A DNA stretch of 44,419 nt from NCBI GenBank assembly GCA_902576395.1, contig CACGVB010000001.1:1-44419 (forward strand), written 5' to 3'. Origin of the DNA: an uncultured Pelagibacteraceae bacterium. Its GTDB lineage: Bacteria; Pseudomonadota; Alphaproteobacteria; Pelagibacterales; Pelagibacteraceae. The notes below the pieces were generated by a model, which searched no databases, was not told the origin of the DNA, and was given only the letters and a program-made list of their open reading frames with translations. How positions within the stretch are numbered: position 1 is the first letter of the stretch; each line of letters starts with the position of its first letter. The translations under genes were made by a program, and so were the position numbers. Positions 19,338 through 29,036 of this stretch are shown piece by piece.

Positions 19338-19544
19338 TTAATCTAATTTAGGAAAGTCGCTGATCTTACCATATTGAATAACATTTTTTTTAAATTCTTC
19401 AAAAGATGTTTCATTTTCAAAGTTTAATTTCGAAACATCTTTGTCAGTACTGTTGTCCTCTATATTCCACATAGAAACAGGATGATTTATTGAACAATGT
19501 GATAATGAAAATATTAATAAAATTATAAAAATATATTTAAACAT
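19338..19544 (-). CDS. Small putative lipoprotein
   Basis: MFKYIFIILLIFSLSHC lipobox-like signal; 68 aa; between argC and hom. Confidence 0.6.
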   Translation of the reverse strand: MFKYIFIILLIFSLSHCSINHPVSMWNIEDNSTDKDVSKLNFENETSFEEFKKNVIQYGKISDFPKLD

Positions 19545-20562
19545 TTAGACCTTCGCTCTGATTAAAGCCATAATAATTATTCATATTTTGTACAGCTTGA
19601 CCTCCACCACCTTTAATCAAATTATCAATTGCAGACAATATTATTATTTTATCTTTATATTTGCTTTTACATACAGAAATAAAGCAATTATTGGTGTTGA
19701 TAACATCATTAGTACTTAAAAAAGTATTTATTTTACAGATTTTTATAAATTTATGATTCTTATATTGAACATTTAGAACATTAATTATTTTGTTTATGTT
19801 AATGCCCTTTTTTAAATCAACATAAATAGTGCTTAAAATTCCTCTAAACATAGGTGTAAGATGAGGTGTAAAATGAAATTTATTTTTTTTGCCAGTTTTA
19901 AGATCAAGCTCTTGTTGAATTTCAGAATTATGTCTATGATTTGCTAATCCGTAAGCACTCAAAGACTCATATAAATTTTTATCTTTATATTTTTTATGTA
20001 CTCCTCTACCTGCTCCTGAATAACCAGATTTTGAGTCAATAATAACTGTTTGATTATTAATTAAGTTTTTTTTTATTAAAGGGGTTAATGGAATTAATAC
20101 AGAAGTAGGATAGCATCCAGGACAAGATACTATCTGAAATTTTTTAATTAATTGTCCACTAATTTCAGGTATAGAGTAAATACTTTTTTTGATTTGATTT
20201 AACGCTTTGTGTTTAATTTTATACCATTTTTCATAATCTTTTTTATTATTAAGTCTAAAATCAGCCGCTAGATCTATTAATAAATTATTTTTATTTAAAA
20301 ATTTTGAAATATATTGTGCCTCACCATTTGGCAATGCTGTAAATATTATATCCACATTTGATAAATATTCTTTTTTAAATTTTGATATTTTTGGTAGTTT
20401 ATATTTTTTTAATTCTTGTTCATAGTAATCTATTTTTTTACCGACAGAAGTACTTCCACACAAATATTTAATACTTATTTTTTTATGTGTACATAGGAGT
20501 TTAGTTAGTTGTAGTCCTATATACCCAGTAGCGCCACATATAAGAACATTTTTCTTGCCCAT
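19537..20562 (-). CDS. argC: N-acetyl-gamma-glutamyl-phosphate reductase
   Basis: ICGATGYIGLQLTKLL, SCPGCYPTSVLIPL, SGAGRG, GLANHRHNSEIQQEL, TPHLTPMFRGILSTIY. Confidence 0.95.
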   Translation of the reverse strand: MGKKNVLICGATGYIGLQLTKLLCTHKKISIKYLCGSTSVGKKIDYYEQELKKYKLPKISKFKKEYLSNVDIIFTALPNGEAQYISKFLNKNNLLIDLAADFRLNNKKDYEKWYKIKHKALNQIKKSIYSIPEISGQLIKKFQIVSCPGCYPTSVLIPLTPLIKKNLINNQTVIIDSKSGYSGAGRGVHKKYKDKNLYESLSAYGLANHRHNSEIQQELDLKTGKKNKFHFTPHLTPMFRGILSTIYVDLKKGININKIINVLNVQYKNHKFIKICKINTFLSTNDVINTNNCFISVCKSKYKDKIIILSAIDNLIKGGGGQAVQNMNNYYGFNQSEGLNV

Positions 20563-20595
20563 AATTTAATATAACAGTTGAAATTTAAAAAGAAA

Positions 20596-21027
20596 TTATC
20601 TTTTAGAAAACTGGTAGCTTTTTCTGGCTTTTGCTCTACCAGGTTTTTTTCTCTCTACAGATCTTGAGTCTCTTGTAGTGAGTTTTTCTTTACGTAAGGT
20701 TGATTTTAAAGTTTCATCAAATTTTAGTAAGGCTCTTGAAATACCATGTACTAATGCACCAGCTTGACCTGTTTGCCCTCCACCTACTACTTTAGATCTA
20801 ACATCGTAATCGGTTGACTGATTAATTATTTCAAAAGGTCTTAAAATTTGCATTACATGGTTGGCTCTTGGAAAATAGTCGTTTAAAGATTTACCATTTA
20901 CATAAAATTTTCCTGAACCTTTTTTTAACCAGACTTTAGCTACAGATTTTTTTCTTCTTCCTGTTGCGTATTTACTATCTTTAAAGTCTAATTTTGTTTT
21001 TGGTGTAGATGTTTGAGAAGTTTCCAT
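20596..21027 (-). CDS. rpsI: 30S ribosomal protein S9
   Basis: ATGRRKKSVAKVWLKKGSGKF, C-terminal RDSRSVERKKPGRAKARKSYQFSKR. Confidence 0.97.
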   Translation of the reverse strand: METSQTSTPKTKLDFKDSKYATGRRKKSVAKVWLKKGSGKFYVNGKSLNDYFPRANHVMQILRPFEIINQSTDYDVRSKVVGGGQTGQAGALVHGISRALLKFDETLKSTLRKEKLTTRDSRSVERKKPGRAKARKSYQFSKR

Positions 21028-21028
21028 A

Positions 21029-21487
21029 TTAATTTCTTACAATATTTTTTTGATTAAGTTTACTGATTTCAATTATTTTTGGGTTTTGAGCTGAGTGAGG
21101 GTGTTTTTCTCCAGAATAAATTTTAAGTTTTGTTAATTGTTTTTTACCCAATGCGCCCGATGGCAACATTCTTTTAACAGCTAACTTTAATACTTCACCA
21201 GGTTTTTTTTCACTCAATTTTTCAGGTGTTATTTCTTTAATTCCACCTGGATATCCAGTGTGTCTGTAATATTTTTTATTTTGAAATTTATTGCCTGTAA
21301 ATTTTATTTGATCTACATTTTTGATAACAACAAAATCTCCATGGTCCATGTGAGGTGTATATGTTGTTTTGTTCTTCCCTCTTATAATTTTAGATACAAC
21401 AGTTGCCAGTCTACCAACAACTGCTCCTGTGGCATCGATTTCAAACCATTCGCCATTTATCTCATCTTTTTTAACAAACTTTGTCAT
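21029..21487 (-). CDS. rplM: 50S ribosomal protein L13
   Basis: EWFEIDATGAVVGRLATVVSKIIRGKNKTTYTPHMDHGDFVVIKN; start placed at internal ATG (MTKFVKKDE), shorter than the track. Confidence 0.95.
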   Translation of the reverse strand: MTKFVKKDEINGEWFEIDATGAVVGRLATVVSKIIRGKNKTTYTPHMDHGDFVVIKNVDQIKFTGNKFQNKKYYRHTGYPGGIKEITPEKLSEKKPGEVLKLAVKRMLPSGALGKKQLTKLKIYSGEKHPHSAQNPKIIEISKLNQKNIVRN

Positions 21488-21549
21488 GAATGCGGGATTA
21501 ATACTTATAATTACATATATTGTCAAATTATTATATTTTTGATGGACTG

Positions 21550-21600
21550 AATGGTTGATTGAATTATGACCATTTATTAGTAATAATAACGTAATAAAAA
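21550..21600 (+). promoter_or_regulatory. Candidate SAM-II/SAM-V-like pseudoknot riboswitch upstream of metY-like gene
   Basis: AATGGT/ACCATT stem enclosing TGATTGAATTATG, loop TTATG (21564-21568) complementary to tail CGTAA (21590-21594), followed by TAAAAA. Confidence 0.5.
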
Positions 21601-21633
21601 CGAACTCACAAAATTATAAATTAAAGGAGTCTA

Positions 21634-22965
21634 ATGAGTGATAAAAAAAAAGAATTAAAACCAAATACTTATAAATTTGATACGCTTAGTTTACATGCTG
21701 GTTATCAACCACACAAAAATGCAGGTTCAAGACAAGTGCCAATTTATCAAACCACATCATACCTTTTTGATGATGTTGATCACGCAGCTGCTCTTTTTAA
21801 TCTAGAAAGAGGTGGACATATTTATAGTAGAATTTCAAATCCAACTGTTGGTGTATTGGAAGAAAGAGTTGCTTCCCTTGAAGGTGGTACAGCAGCATTA
21901 GCTACATCTTCAGGAATGAGTGCAATATTTTTGACAGTAATGACATTATGTGAAGCTGGTGACCATTTAGTTGTATCATCTCAACTATATGGAGGCACTG
22001 TAAACCTATTTAGATTAACATTACCTAAATTTGGAATTAAATGTACATTTGTTAAACCAAGAGACACCGAAGGATTTAAAAAAGCAATACAAAAAAATAC
22101 AAAAGGTATTTTTGGAGAACTCGTTGGAAATCCAGGTAACGAAATAATGAACATGCCTGAAATCGCTAAAATTGCGCATGATGCTGGAATTCCGTTGATG
22201 GTTGATGCAACCTATCAAACTCCTTATTTATGTAAACCGTTTGAGCATGGAGCTGATATAGTAATTCATTCACTAACAAAATGGATGGCAGGTCATGGAT
22301 CTTCAATGGCAGGAATATTAGTTGAAGGTGGAAAATTTGATTGGATGCAAAATGATAAGTTTCCTACAATGACAAAACCATATGAAGGATATCATGGATT
22401 ATCATTTGCCGAGGAGTTTGGCCCAACAGCTTTTACAATGAAAGCTAGAGCTGAAGGTATGAGAGACTTTGGTCCTTGCTTAAGTCCTCAAAATGCATGG
22501 AATGTTTTACAAGGCATAGAAACTTTGTCAGTAAGAATGAAAAAACATTGTTCAAATGCCGAAGAAATGGTCAAATATTTATCTAACCATGAAAGTGTTG
22601 CTTGGGTATCACATCCAAGTGTCCCGGACCATCCTGATCATGAATTAGCAAAAAAACTTTTGCCTAATGGAAGAGGTTCTATGATTGCATTTGGAATAAA
22701 AGGTGGAAAAGATGCTGGAGTTGCATTTATTAATAACGTAAAATTAGCATCACATTTGGCAAATGTAGGCGATACAAGGACTTTAGTTATTCATCCTGCA
22801 TCTGGTACCCATTCGCAAATGGATGAGGCAACTTTGAAGTTTGCTGGGTTGTCTCACGACATGATTAGATTGTCTGTAGGTATTGAAGATATTGATGATA
22901 TAAAAAATGATTTCGAGATTGGTTTTAGAGCAGCAAGAAAACCAAGACTTGTTTCAAATCAATGA
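21634..22965 (+). CDS. O-acetylhomoserine sulfhydrylase-like PLP enzyme
   Basis: QVPIYQTTSYLFDDVDHAAALF, SRISNPTVGVLEERVASLEGG, HSLTKWMAGHGSSMAGILVEGG. Confidence 0.9.
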   Translation: MSDKKKELKPNTYKFDTLSLHAGYQPHKNAGSRQVPIYQTTSYLFDDVDHAAALFNLERGGHIYSRISNPTVGVLEERVASLEGGTAALATSSGMSAIFLTVMTLCEAGDHLVVSSQLYGGTVNLFRLTLPKFGIKCTFVKPRDTEGFKKAIQKNTKGIFGELVGNPGNEIMNMPEIAKIAHDAGIPLMVDATYQTPYLCKPFEHGADIVIHSLTKWMAGHGSSMAGILVEGGKFDWMQNDKFPTMTKPYEGYHGLSFAEEFGPTAFTMKARAEGMRDFGPCLSPQNAWNVLQGIETLSVRMKKHCSNAEEMVKYLSNHESVAWVSHPSVPDHPDHELAKKLLPNGRGSMIAFGIKGGKDAGVAFINNVKLASHLANVGDTRTLVIHPASGTHSQMDEATLKFAGLSHDMIRLSVGIEDIDDIKNDFEIGFRAARKPRLVSNQ

Positions 22966-23780
22966 AGTTTAAAGTAAATGGTCATGAGGTTTTTGCCTCT
23001 ACTGGCGGAAGACCTTTTGATAAAAAAAAACCTTTGATAATCTTTGTTCATGGAAGTGGTTTAACTCACATGACTTGGGTTCTTCAAACAAGATACTTTG
23101 CTTTTCATGGCTATAATTCTTTAGCTGTTGACCTTCCTGGACATGGATTGTCAAGTGGCAAAAGTCTTAAATCAATTGAAGAAATGGCTGATTGGGTAAG
23201 TTCTGTTATTGATGCTGTTGGTCATAAAGAAGCTTCATTGGTAGGACACTCGCAGGGATGTTTAGTAACTGTAGAATGCACATCAAGATATCCTAATAAA
23301 ATTAAAACTTTGAGTTTGATGGGTGGAGCTGGTGCTATACCTATGAATCCCGAACTACTTTCATTAGCTGAAAATAACGATCCAAAAGCAGTAGATTTAA
23401 TGATGGATTGGGCTCATGGTCCTGCCGGTCACTTTGGTGGTCATCCAGTACCTGGTCTTTACCATATCAACACAGGAACAATGCTTGCAAAATCTAGAAC
23501 TATACAGAATACATTAGGTGTCGATTTTAGAGCTTGTGATAATTACAAGAACGGATTTGAGGCAGCTAAAAAAATTAAATGCCCAACTCTATCAATTTTA
23601 GCAACTGATGACAAAATGTGTCCAGTTAAAGAGGGAAAAAAACTTGCTTCTTTAATTGATGGTAGTCAAGTTGATATTATAGATAATTGCGGACATATGA
23701 TGTTATTAGAAGAAGCAGATAGAGTTTTAACAGTTCTAAAAAAGTTTATAACAACTAATTATCCCCCATTATCAAGTTAA
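22962..23780 (+). CDS. Alpha/beta-fold hydrolase
   Basis: FVHGSGLTHMTWVLQTRYF, VGHSQGCLVTVE nucleophile elbow, CGHMMLLEEADRVL. Confidence 0.9.
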   Translation: MKFKVNGHEVFASTGGRPFDKKKPLIIFVHGSGLTHMTWVLQTRYFAFHGYNSLAVDLPGHGLSSGKSLKSIEEMADWVSSVIDAVGHKEASLVGHSQGCLVTVECTSRYPNKIKTLSLMGGAGAIPMNPELLSLAENNDPKAVDLMMDWAHGPAGHFGGHPVPGLYHINTGTMLAKSRTIQNTLGVDFRACDNYKNGFEAAKKIKCPTLSILATDDKMCPVKEGKKLASLIDGSQVDIIDNCGHMMLLEEADRVLTVLKKFITTNYPPLSS

Positions 23781-23803
23781 AAAAAAGCTTGATTGTATTT
23801 TTC
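23771..23803 (+). terminator. Weak hairpin ATCAAG...CTTGAT followed by TGTATTTTT
   Basis: 6-bp stem overlapping the hydrolase stop codon, followed by T-rich run. Confidence 0.35.
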
Positions 23804-23840
23804 ATTTTAGTTTAATAGCATTTTAAACAGAAGGGGAAAT

Positions 23841-25166
23841 ATGAGTAAAAATAAACATCCAGAAACAATTGCTTTACATGGTGGAGATTACAGAAGTGAT
23901 CCAGCTACAACAGCAGTAGCAGTACCACTCTATAGAACAACATCTTATCAATTTAATGATACAGATCATGCTGCAAATTTATTTGCACTAAAAGAATTTG
24001 GAAACATTTACACAAGAATTATGAATCCAACTAATGACGTACTTGAAAAAAGAGTTGCGGCGCTTGAAGGTGGGCTTGCAGCTGTAACTGTTGGTTCAGG
24101 ACAAGCGGCATCAACATTCGCTATAATGAACGTGTGTCAATCAGGAGATAACTTTGTAAGTTCAACTGATTTATATGGTGGAACGGTAAATCTATTCACT
24201 CACACACTTAAAAAATTAGGTATTGAATGTAGATATGCAGATCCATCAGATCCAAGTAATTTTGAAAAATTAATTGATGATAGAACAAGATGTTTTTATG
24301 CAGAAACTTTGCCTAATCCATATTTAAGAGTATTTCCAATAAAAGAGGTATCTGACATAGGCAGAAAGCACAGTATTCCATTAATTATGGATAATACTGC
24401 AGCACCTGTAATTTGTAAGCCTTTAGAACATGGGGCAGCTGTAGTAGTTCATTCACTTACTAAATTTATTGGTGGTCATGGTACGGTAATAGGAGGATGT
24501 CTTGTTGATGGAGGTAATTTTGACTGGACAAAGGATCCAAAAAGACAACCTTTATTTAATGAGCCAGATGCTAGTTATGGTGGCGCGCAATGGGGTGTTG
24601 TTGTTCCACAATTAACAGGAGCAAATGTCTCATACGCAGTAAGAGCACGTGTTGTACTATTAAGAGATCTAGGAGCACCATTAGCACCTGATAATGCATG
24701 GGGAATAATTCAAGGTTTAGAAACTGTTCCCTTAAGAATGAAACAACATTGTTCTAATGCCGAGAAAGCCGTTGCATTTTTACAAAAACATAAAAACGTG
24801 GACAGAGTTATCTACCCTACTTTGCATAAAGGAGAAATTGGTGAAAGATCCAAAAAATATATGAAGGGTGGAAATGGAGCACTTATAGGTATCGAAGTTA
24901 AAGGTGGTGTTGAAGCAGGTAAAAAATTTATAGAGTCATTAAAGATGTTTTACCATGTTGCAAATATTGGAGATGCTAGAAGTTTAGCTATTCATCCTGC
25001 AACTACGACTCACAGCCAATTAACTGAAGAGGAACTTTTAGCTGCAGGTGTAACACCTGGATATGTAAGATTGTCTATAGGTATTGAACATCCAGACGAT
25101 ATTATAGCTGATCTAGATCAAGCTTTAGGAGCTTCTGGAAAACCTAGCTTGAAAGCTGTAAGTTAG
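23841..25166 (+). CDS. O-acetylhomoserine sulfhydrylase-like PLP enzyme (paralog of 21634-22965)
   Basis: AVPLYRTTSYQFNDTDHAANLF, TRIMNPTNDVLEKRVAALEGG, HSLTKFIGGHGTVIGGCLVDGG. Confidence 0.9.
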   Translation: MSKNKHPETIALHGGDYRSDPATTAVAVPLYRTTSYQFNDTDHAANLFALKEFGNIYTRIMNPTNDVLEKRVAALEGGLAAVTVGSGQAASTFAIMNVCQSGDNFVSSTDLYGGTVNLFTHTLKKLGIECRYADPSDPSNFEKLIDDRTRCFYAETLPNPYLRVFPIKEVSDIGRKHSIPLIMDNTAAPVICKPLEHGAAVVVHSLTKFIGGHGTVIGGCLVDGGNFDWTKDPKRQPLFNEPDASYGGAQWGVVVPQLTGANVSYAVRARVVLLRDLGAPLAPDNAWGIIQGLETVPLRMKQHCSNAEKAVAFLQKHKNVDRVIYPTLHKGEIGERSKKYMKGGNGALIGIEVKGGVEAGKKFIESLKMFYHVANIGDARSLAIHPATTTHSQLTEEELLAAGVTPGYVRLSIGIEHPDDIIADLDQALGASGKPSLKAVS

Positions 25167-26175
25167 ATCTTGTATTTATAAATAAAAAATAGATACAAGA
25201 AGCTACTAAAAATATAGAACTTATTTGGTGCATAGATGCAATCAATATCTGTGCACCATATAATAAAGTAAATATTCCTAAGACAATCTGCAAAATTATA
25301 AAAATTCCTAAAATGTTTACTGATTTATATAAATCAGTTTTTTTATTCCTGTAAATATAAAATAATAAATACAGGTAAAATAATCCTATTAAATAAGCTA
25401 ATTTTCTATGTATAAATTGAACAAGAGAAGGTTCGCTAAAAGCAGATAATTTAAATAAATTAACAACACTATTATCATTTGGAAAAATTGAGTCACCCAT
25501 TAATGGCCAGGAATTATAAATTTTACCTGCATCCATTCCTGAGACAAATGCACCAATAGAAATTTGTAAAAAGACTAAAAAAAGAAAACTCAATGGGAAT
25601 ATTATATTTATAGTATTTTGAAAGTTGTTTTTAACTTTTATTTTTAAATAATTCCAAAAAATTAAAGATAAAATAAGAAAAGCTATTAATAAATGTATAG
25701 ATAATCTAAAATGACTAACATCAACCCTATCAATTAGGCCGCTACTTACCATATACCAACCTATAAATCCTTGAAAGCATATTAAAGCAAAAATGAAATA
25801 AAGATTTATTAATTTCTTAAATTTTATTTTGAAAGTGAAATATATTAGTGGAATTAGAAAAGCTAAGCCTATTAACCTTCCCATAAATCTATGAGCCCAT
25901 TCCCACCAAAAAATAACTTTAAATTCTTGCATGGACATATCATAATTTTGTAATTTAAATTCAGGTATCTCTTTATACAAGTCAAAATACATAATCCATT
26001 CAGAATTATTCAGTGGAGGTAAAAAACCAGAGAACAATTGCCATTTTGTAATTGACAAACCAGAATCAGTTAATCTTGTTAAACCACCAACTACGATCAT
26101 TGCTGAAATAATCCAAAACATACATATAAGCCATAATGATATTTGATTATTTAACTTTAGATTTTCGCTATACAT
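25144..26175 (-). CDS. ctaA: Heme A synthase (COX15/CtaA)
   Basis: GGLTRLTDSGLSITKWQLFSGFLPPLNNSEW, WEWAHRFMGRLIGL, GAFVSGMDAGKIYNSWPLMGD. Confidence 0.95.
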   Translation of the reverse strand: MYSENLKLNNQISLWLICMFWIISAMIVVGGLTRLTDSGLSITKWQLFSGFLPPLNNSEWIMYFDLYKEIPEFKLQNYDMSMQEFKVIFWWEWAHRFMGRLIGLAFLIPLIYFTFKIKFKKLINLYFIFALICFQGFIGWYMVSSGLIDRVDVSHFRLSIHLLIAFLILSLIFWNYLKIKVKNNFQNTINIIFPLSFLFLVFLQISIGAFVSGMDAGKIYNSWPLMGDSIFPNDNSVVNLFKLSAFSEPSLVQFIHRKLAYLIGLFYLYLLFYIYRNKKTDLYKSVNILGIFIILQIVLGIFTLLYGAQILIASMHQISSIFLVASCIYFLFINTRSNLQLSS

Positions 26176-26218
26176 ACGCGGATAAATATAATATTTTTTA
26201 AATTATCCAATTATATAA

Positions 26219-26512
26219 ATGTCGCCATTAAAAAAACAAAAACTAAGTAAAATACGAAAAGAACTGGATAATTTAGATAATATATTAATAAAAATAATTA
26301 AGAAAAGAACTAACTTGGTTAAAAGAGTTTTGTCACTTAAAGAAAAAAAGAACCAAATCGTTGACCAAAAAAGGATCAATTTAATCCTTAAAAATATAAA
26401 AAAAAAATCAATTAAAAATAAAATTGATCCAAAGATTACAAATAAAATATGGAAAAATATGATCTATGCATATATTGATTTTGAACGAAGAAATTTTAAT
26501 AAAAAAAAATAA
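26219..26512 (+). CDS. Chorismate mutase (AroQ type)
   Basis: KIRKELDNLDNILIKIIKKRTNLVKRVLSLK; IWKNMIYAYIDFE. Confidence 0.8.
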   Translation: MSPLKKQKLSKIRKELDNLDNILIKIIKKRTNLVKRVLSLKEKKNQIVDQKRINLILKNIKKKSIKNKIDPKITNKIWKNMIYAYIDFERRNFNKKK

Positions 26513-26513
26513 A

Positions 26514-26705
26514 TTATTTACTGTGTGGAGGTAATTTTTTTTCCACGAAAACTTCATGTTTTCTAGTTGCTGGATTATATTTTTTTGCTTTTAATTTAAC
26601 TTTAGCTTTTTCTCCGCCTGCAGGTTTTTTAACATAATAAAAAAAAGGACTATCTGGTTTAGCTTCAGGAACTAATCTAACTTTTACATGTGTTTTTTTT
26701 GCCAT
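26514..26705 (-). CDS. rpmG: 50S ribosomal protein L33
   Basis: MAKKTHVKVRLVPEAKPDSPFFYYVKKPAG...KKYNPATRKHEVFVEKKLPPHSK (alphaproteobacterial-type L33). Confidence 0.85.
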   Translation of the reverse strand: MAKKTHVKVRLVPEAKPDSPFFYYVKKPAGGEKAKVKLKAKKYNPATRKHEVFVEKKLPPHSK

Positions 26706-26706
26706 T

Positions 26707-27078
26707 TTAGTTCTTAAATTCTGTAATTAATTTTTTAATTTTTATAAGTTTTTGTTTAATAATATTTTTTTGCTTTATAGTAGTATTGTGTAATTCGTCA
26801 ATATCAGAATTTTCAGAATTCAGCACCTTTTTAACACCATTTAAAGTCATACCCTTATCTTTTAACAAATATTTAATTTTTTTTAGAATATTAATAGATT
26901 TTTCATCATAATAACGTCTATTACCTGAAAAATACTTTGGTTTTATCTGCCTAAACTCCTTTTCCCAAAAACGAATAGTATGTGTAGAAAAAGATCCTTT
27001 TTTCTTATTTACTAAATTTAATATTCTTGCAACTTCACCAATAGATTTATATTTGCTATTTGATTTATAATTAAACAT
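26707..27078 (-). CDS. MerR-family transcriptional regulator
   Basis: SIGEVARILNLVNKKKGSFSTHTIRFWEKEFRQIKPKYFSGNRRYYDEKSINILKKIKYLLKDKGMTL; start at MFNYKSN, the track's longer start overlaps ihfA. Confidence 0.88.
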   Translation of the reverse strand: MFNYKSNSKYKSIGEVARILNLVNKKKGSFSTHTIRFWEKEFRQIKPKYFSGNRRYYDEKSINILKKIKYLLKDKGMTLNGVKKVLNSENSDIDELHNTTIKQKNIIKQKLIKIKKLITEFKN

Positions 27079-27367
27079 TTTTATTAATATATTTCTTAAA
27101 GTCTTTGGAAGCTTTGAAAAGAATAACGTTTCTTTCAAAAATGACTTTTTTTTCTTTGGTTTTTGGGTTTCTACCAATTCGTTGATTTTTTTTTCTTAAT
27201 ATAAATGTCCCAAATTTTGAAATTTTAACTTTTTTATGTTTAATTATATTTTGTAAAATTAATTCAAGTATATCTTCTAATAATGTTTCACTTATTTTTT
27301 TTGAAAATCCAATCTGCATATAAATTGAATTTACTATATCTTTTTTAGTTAAATTAATTCTTTTCAC
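27071..27367 (-). CDS. ihfA: Integration host factor subunit alpha
   Basis: LTKKDIVNSIYMQIGFSKK, KISKFGTFILRKKNQRIGRNPKTKEKKVI. Confidence 0.9.
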   Translation of the reverse strand: MKRINLTKKDIVNSIYMQIGFSKKISETLLEDILELILQNIIKHKKVKISKFGTFILRKKNQRIGRNPKTKEKKVIFERNVILFKASKDFKKYINKNV

Positions 27368-28375
27368 TTATTTAATATTATCCTTAATCCTCTCTATTAA
27401 TTTACCTTTAATTGACTGTTCACACACCTTGAGGGAATTTGCAAATCCAATTGCGTCTGTTGATCCATGACTCTTTATTACTGGTTTGTCCAAACCAAGC
27501 AAAATAGCACCATTGTAAAATCTCGGATCTAGTTTATTTTTGAATTGTTTTAAATTTGTATAATTAATTAAAGATGATAATTTACCGACTAGATTTGATG
27601 TTAATGCTTTTTTCAACTCACTTGTAATAAAATTTGATGTTCCTTCAGCAGTTTTAAGAGCTATATTTCCTGTAAATCCATCTGCAACAATTACATTAAC
27701 ATCTCCATCCATAATATTATTTCCTTCAATAAAACCATTAAAATCAAAAAGTTTATATTTATTTTCATTAAGTATTTGATAAGTCTCTTTTATTATAGCA
27801 TTACCTTTTAACTCTTCAGAACCAATATTTAATAAAGCGACTTTTGGTTTCTCATTTTCAAATAATGCCTTAAATAAAGCTGAACCCATTATAGCAAAAT
27901 CTATGAGGTTTTTTGAATTACATTCAATATTTGCACCTAAATCTAAAACAACATTCATGGACTTTTTGCTGGGCCAAAGTGCTGACAACGCTGGTTTATC
28001 AATATTTTTAATCATTTGTAAATTTAATTTAGATATTAAAAATAGTGCACCCGTATTTCCTGCTGAAACAATTGCATGTGCATGATTTTTTTTTAATGAC
28101 TCGATAGCAAGCCACAAACTTGTATTTTTTCCTCTTTTTGCTGCTGTTAACGCCGTGTCTTCACCTTCAACTTTTTTATTTGTATGTGTAAAATCAATTC
28201 TTTTATTGTCTATGCTAAATTTTTTTAATAAAGGAATTATTAAATCTTCATCACCAAAGATCAAATAATTAACATCAATAGATTTTTTTGAGTGAAGACT
28301 TATTCCTTCAATTACCTTCTCAGGAGAATTATCACCACCCATTGCATCAATAGCAATATTTAGAGGGTTGTTCAT
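27368..28375 (-). CDS. plsX: Phosphate acyltransferase PlsX
   Basis: IAIDAMGGDNSPEKVIEGI, HAIVSAGNTGALF, VDGFTGNIALKTAEG. Confidence 0.96.
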   Translation of the reverse strand: MNNPLNIAIDAMGGDNSPEKVIEGISLHSKKSIDVNYLIFGDEDLIIPLLKKFSIDNKRIDFTHTNKKVEGEDTALTAAKRGKNTSLWLAIESLKKNHAHAIVSAGNTGALFLISKLNLQMIKNIDKPALSALWPSKKSMNVVLDLGANIECNSKNLIDFAIMGSALFKALFENEKPKVALLNIGSEELKGNAIIKETYQILNENKYKLFDFNGFIEGNNIMDGDVNVIVADGFTGNIALKTAEGTSNFITSELKKALTSNLVGKLSSLINYTNLKQFKNKLDPRFYNGAILLGLDKPVIKSHGSTDAIGFANSLKVCEQSIKGKLIERIKDNIK

Positions 28376-28380
28376 ACAAA

Positions 28381-28560
28381 CTATTCTTTAGGATCTAAAA
28401 CTTGTCTACCTTTATACATACCTGTTTTTAAATCAAGATGATGTGATAATCTATACTCTCCAGTTTTCTTATCTTCAATAATATTTTTTGAAGACATTCT
28501 TAAATGAGAACGTCTTTTACCAGCTCTAGATTTTGTAGTTTTTCGTTTTGGTACAGCCAT
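28381..28560 (-). CDS. rpmF: 50S ribosomal protein L32
   Basis: Minus strand reads [59 protein letters not shown]; 59 aa, just under ORF-track cutoff; between plsX and chaperone gene. Confidence 0.95.
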   Translation of the reverse strand: MAVPKRKTTKSRAGKRRSHLRMSSKNIIEDKKTGEYRLSHHLDLKTGMYKGRQVLDPKE

Positions 28561-28562
28561 AA

Positions 28563-29036
28563 TTAAAATTTAATTTCTAATATATCTTTTGTAAACAATT
28601 TTAAAGAGTTTTTTGAGAGAAATTCATTATATTTGTCAAAATAAGTTATAATTAAATCACTATCTGCTTGTATATTCATAAAACCTGCAATTAAATCAAT
28701 TTTTTGCAATTTATTTAAACTCTGCCATATTTCAATTTTTTCTATTATAGAATAAAATAAATTTACATAATCTTTCATCTTCTTATTTACTGAAACATCT
28801 CCATATCCTATTTCTCTTATAGATAATTCAATTTGTCTTATGATGAAATCGAATAGTTTTTGAGCCTCTTTTTTTGGTTTCTCATCTTTGTAAACTTTTA
28901 AAAAAAAGCCAAAATGAAATAAAAGAATAATTAGTCTATCAGAAAAAGTGTCATTATTTTTTAAATCCAAGTAGAGATCTTTATTTCTAGTTAATTTAAT
29001 CAAATTATTGTAAATATTTAAAAAATCATTTTTCAT
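28563..29036 (-). CDS. Ubiquinol-cytochrome c chaperone family (CBP3-like) protein
   Basis: [63 protein letters not shown]. Confidence 0.8.
   Translation of the reverse strand: MKNDFLNIYNNLIKLTRNKDLYLDLKNNDTFSDRLIILLFHFGFFLKVYKDEKPKKEAQKLFDFIIRQIELSIREIGYGDVSVNKKMKDYVNLFYSIIEKIEIWQSLNKLQKIDLIAGFMNIQADSDLIITYFDKYNEFLSKNSLKLFTKDILEIKF

Noticed and set aside
21260-21550. Plus-strand 96-aa ORF opposite rplM
   Set aside because: Antisense to a ribosomal protein gene; composition low-quality, no family resemblance
23760-23840. Possible second SAM-type riboswitch upstream of the second MetY-like gene
   Set aside because: Only a simple ATCAAG/CTTGAT hairpin with T-run is visible; no loop-tail complementarity like that at 21550-21600
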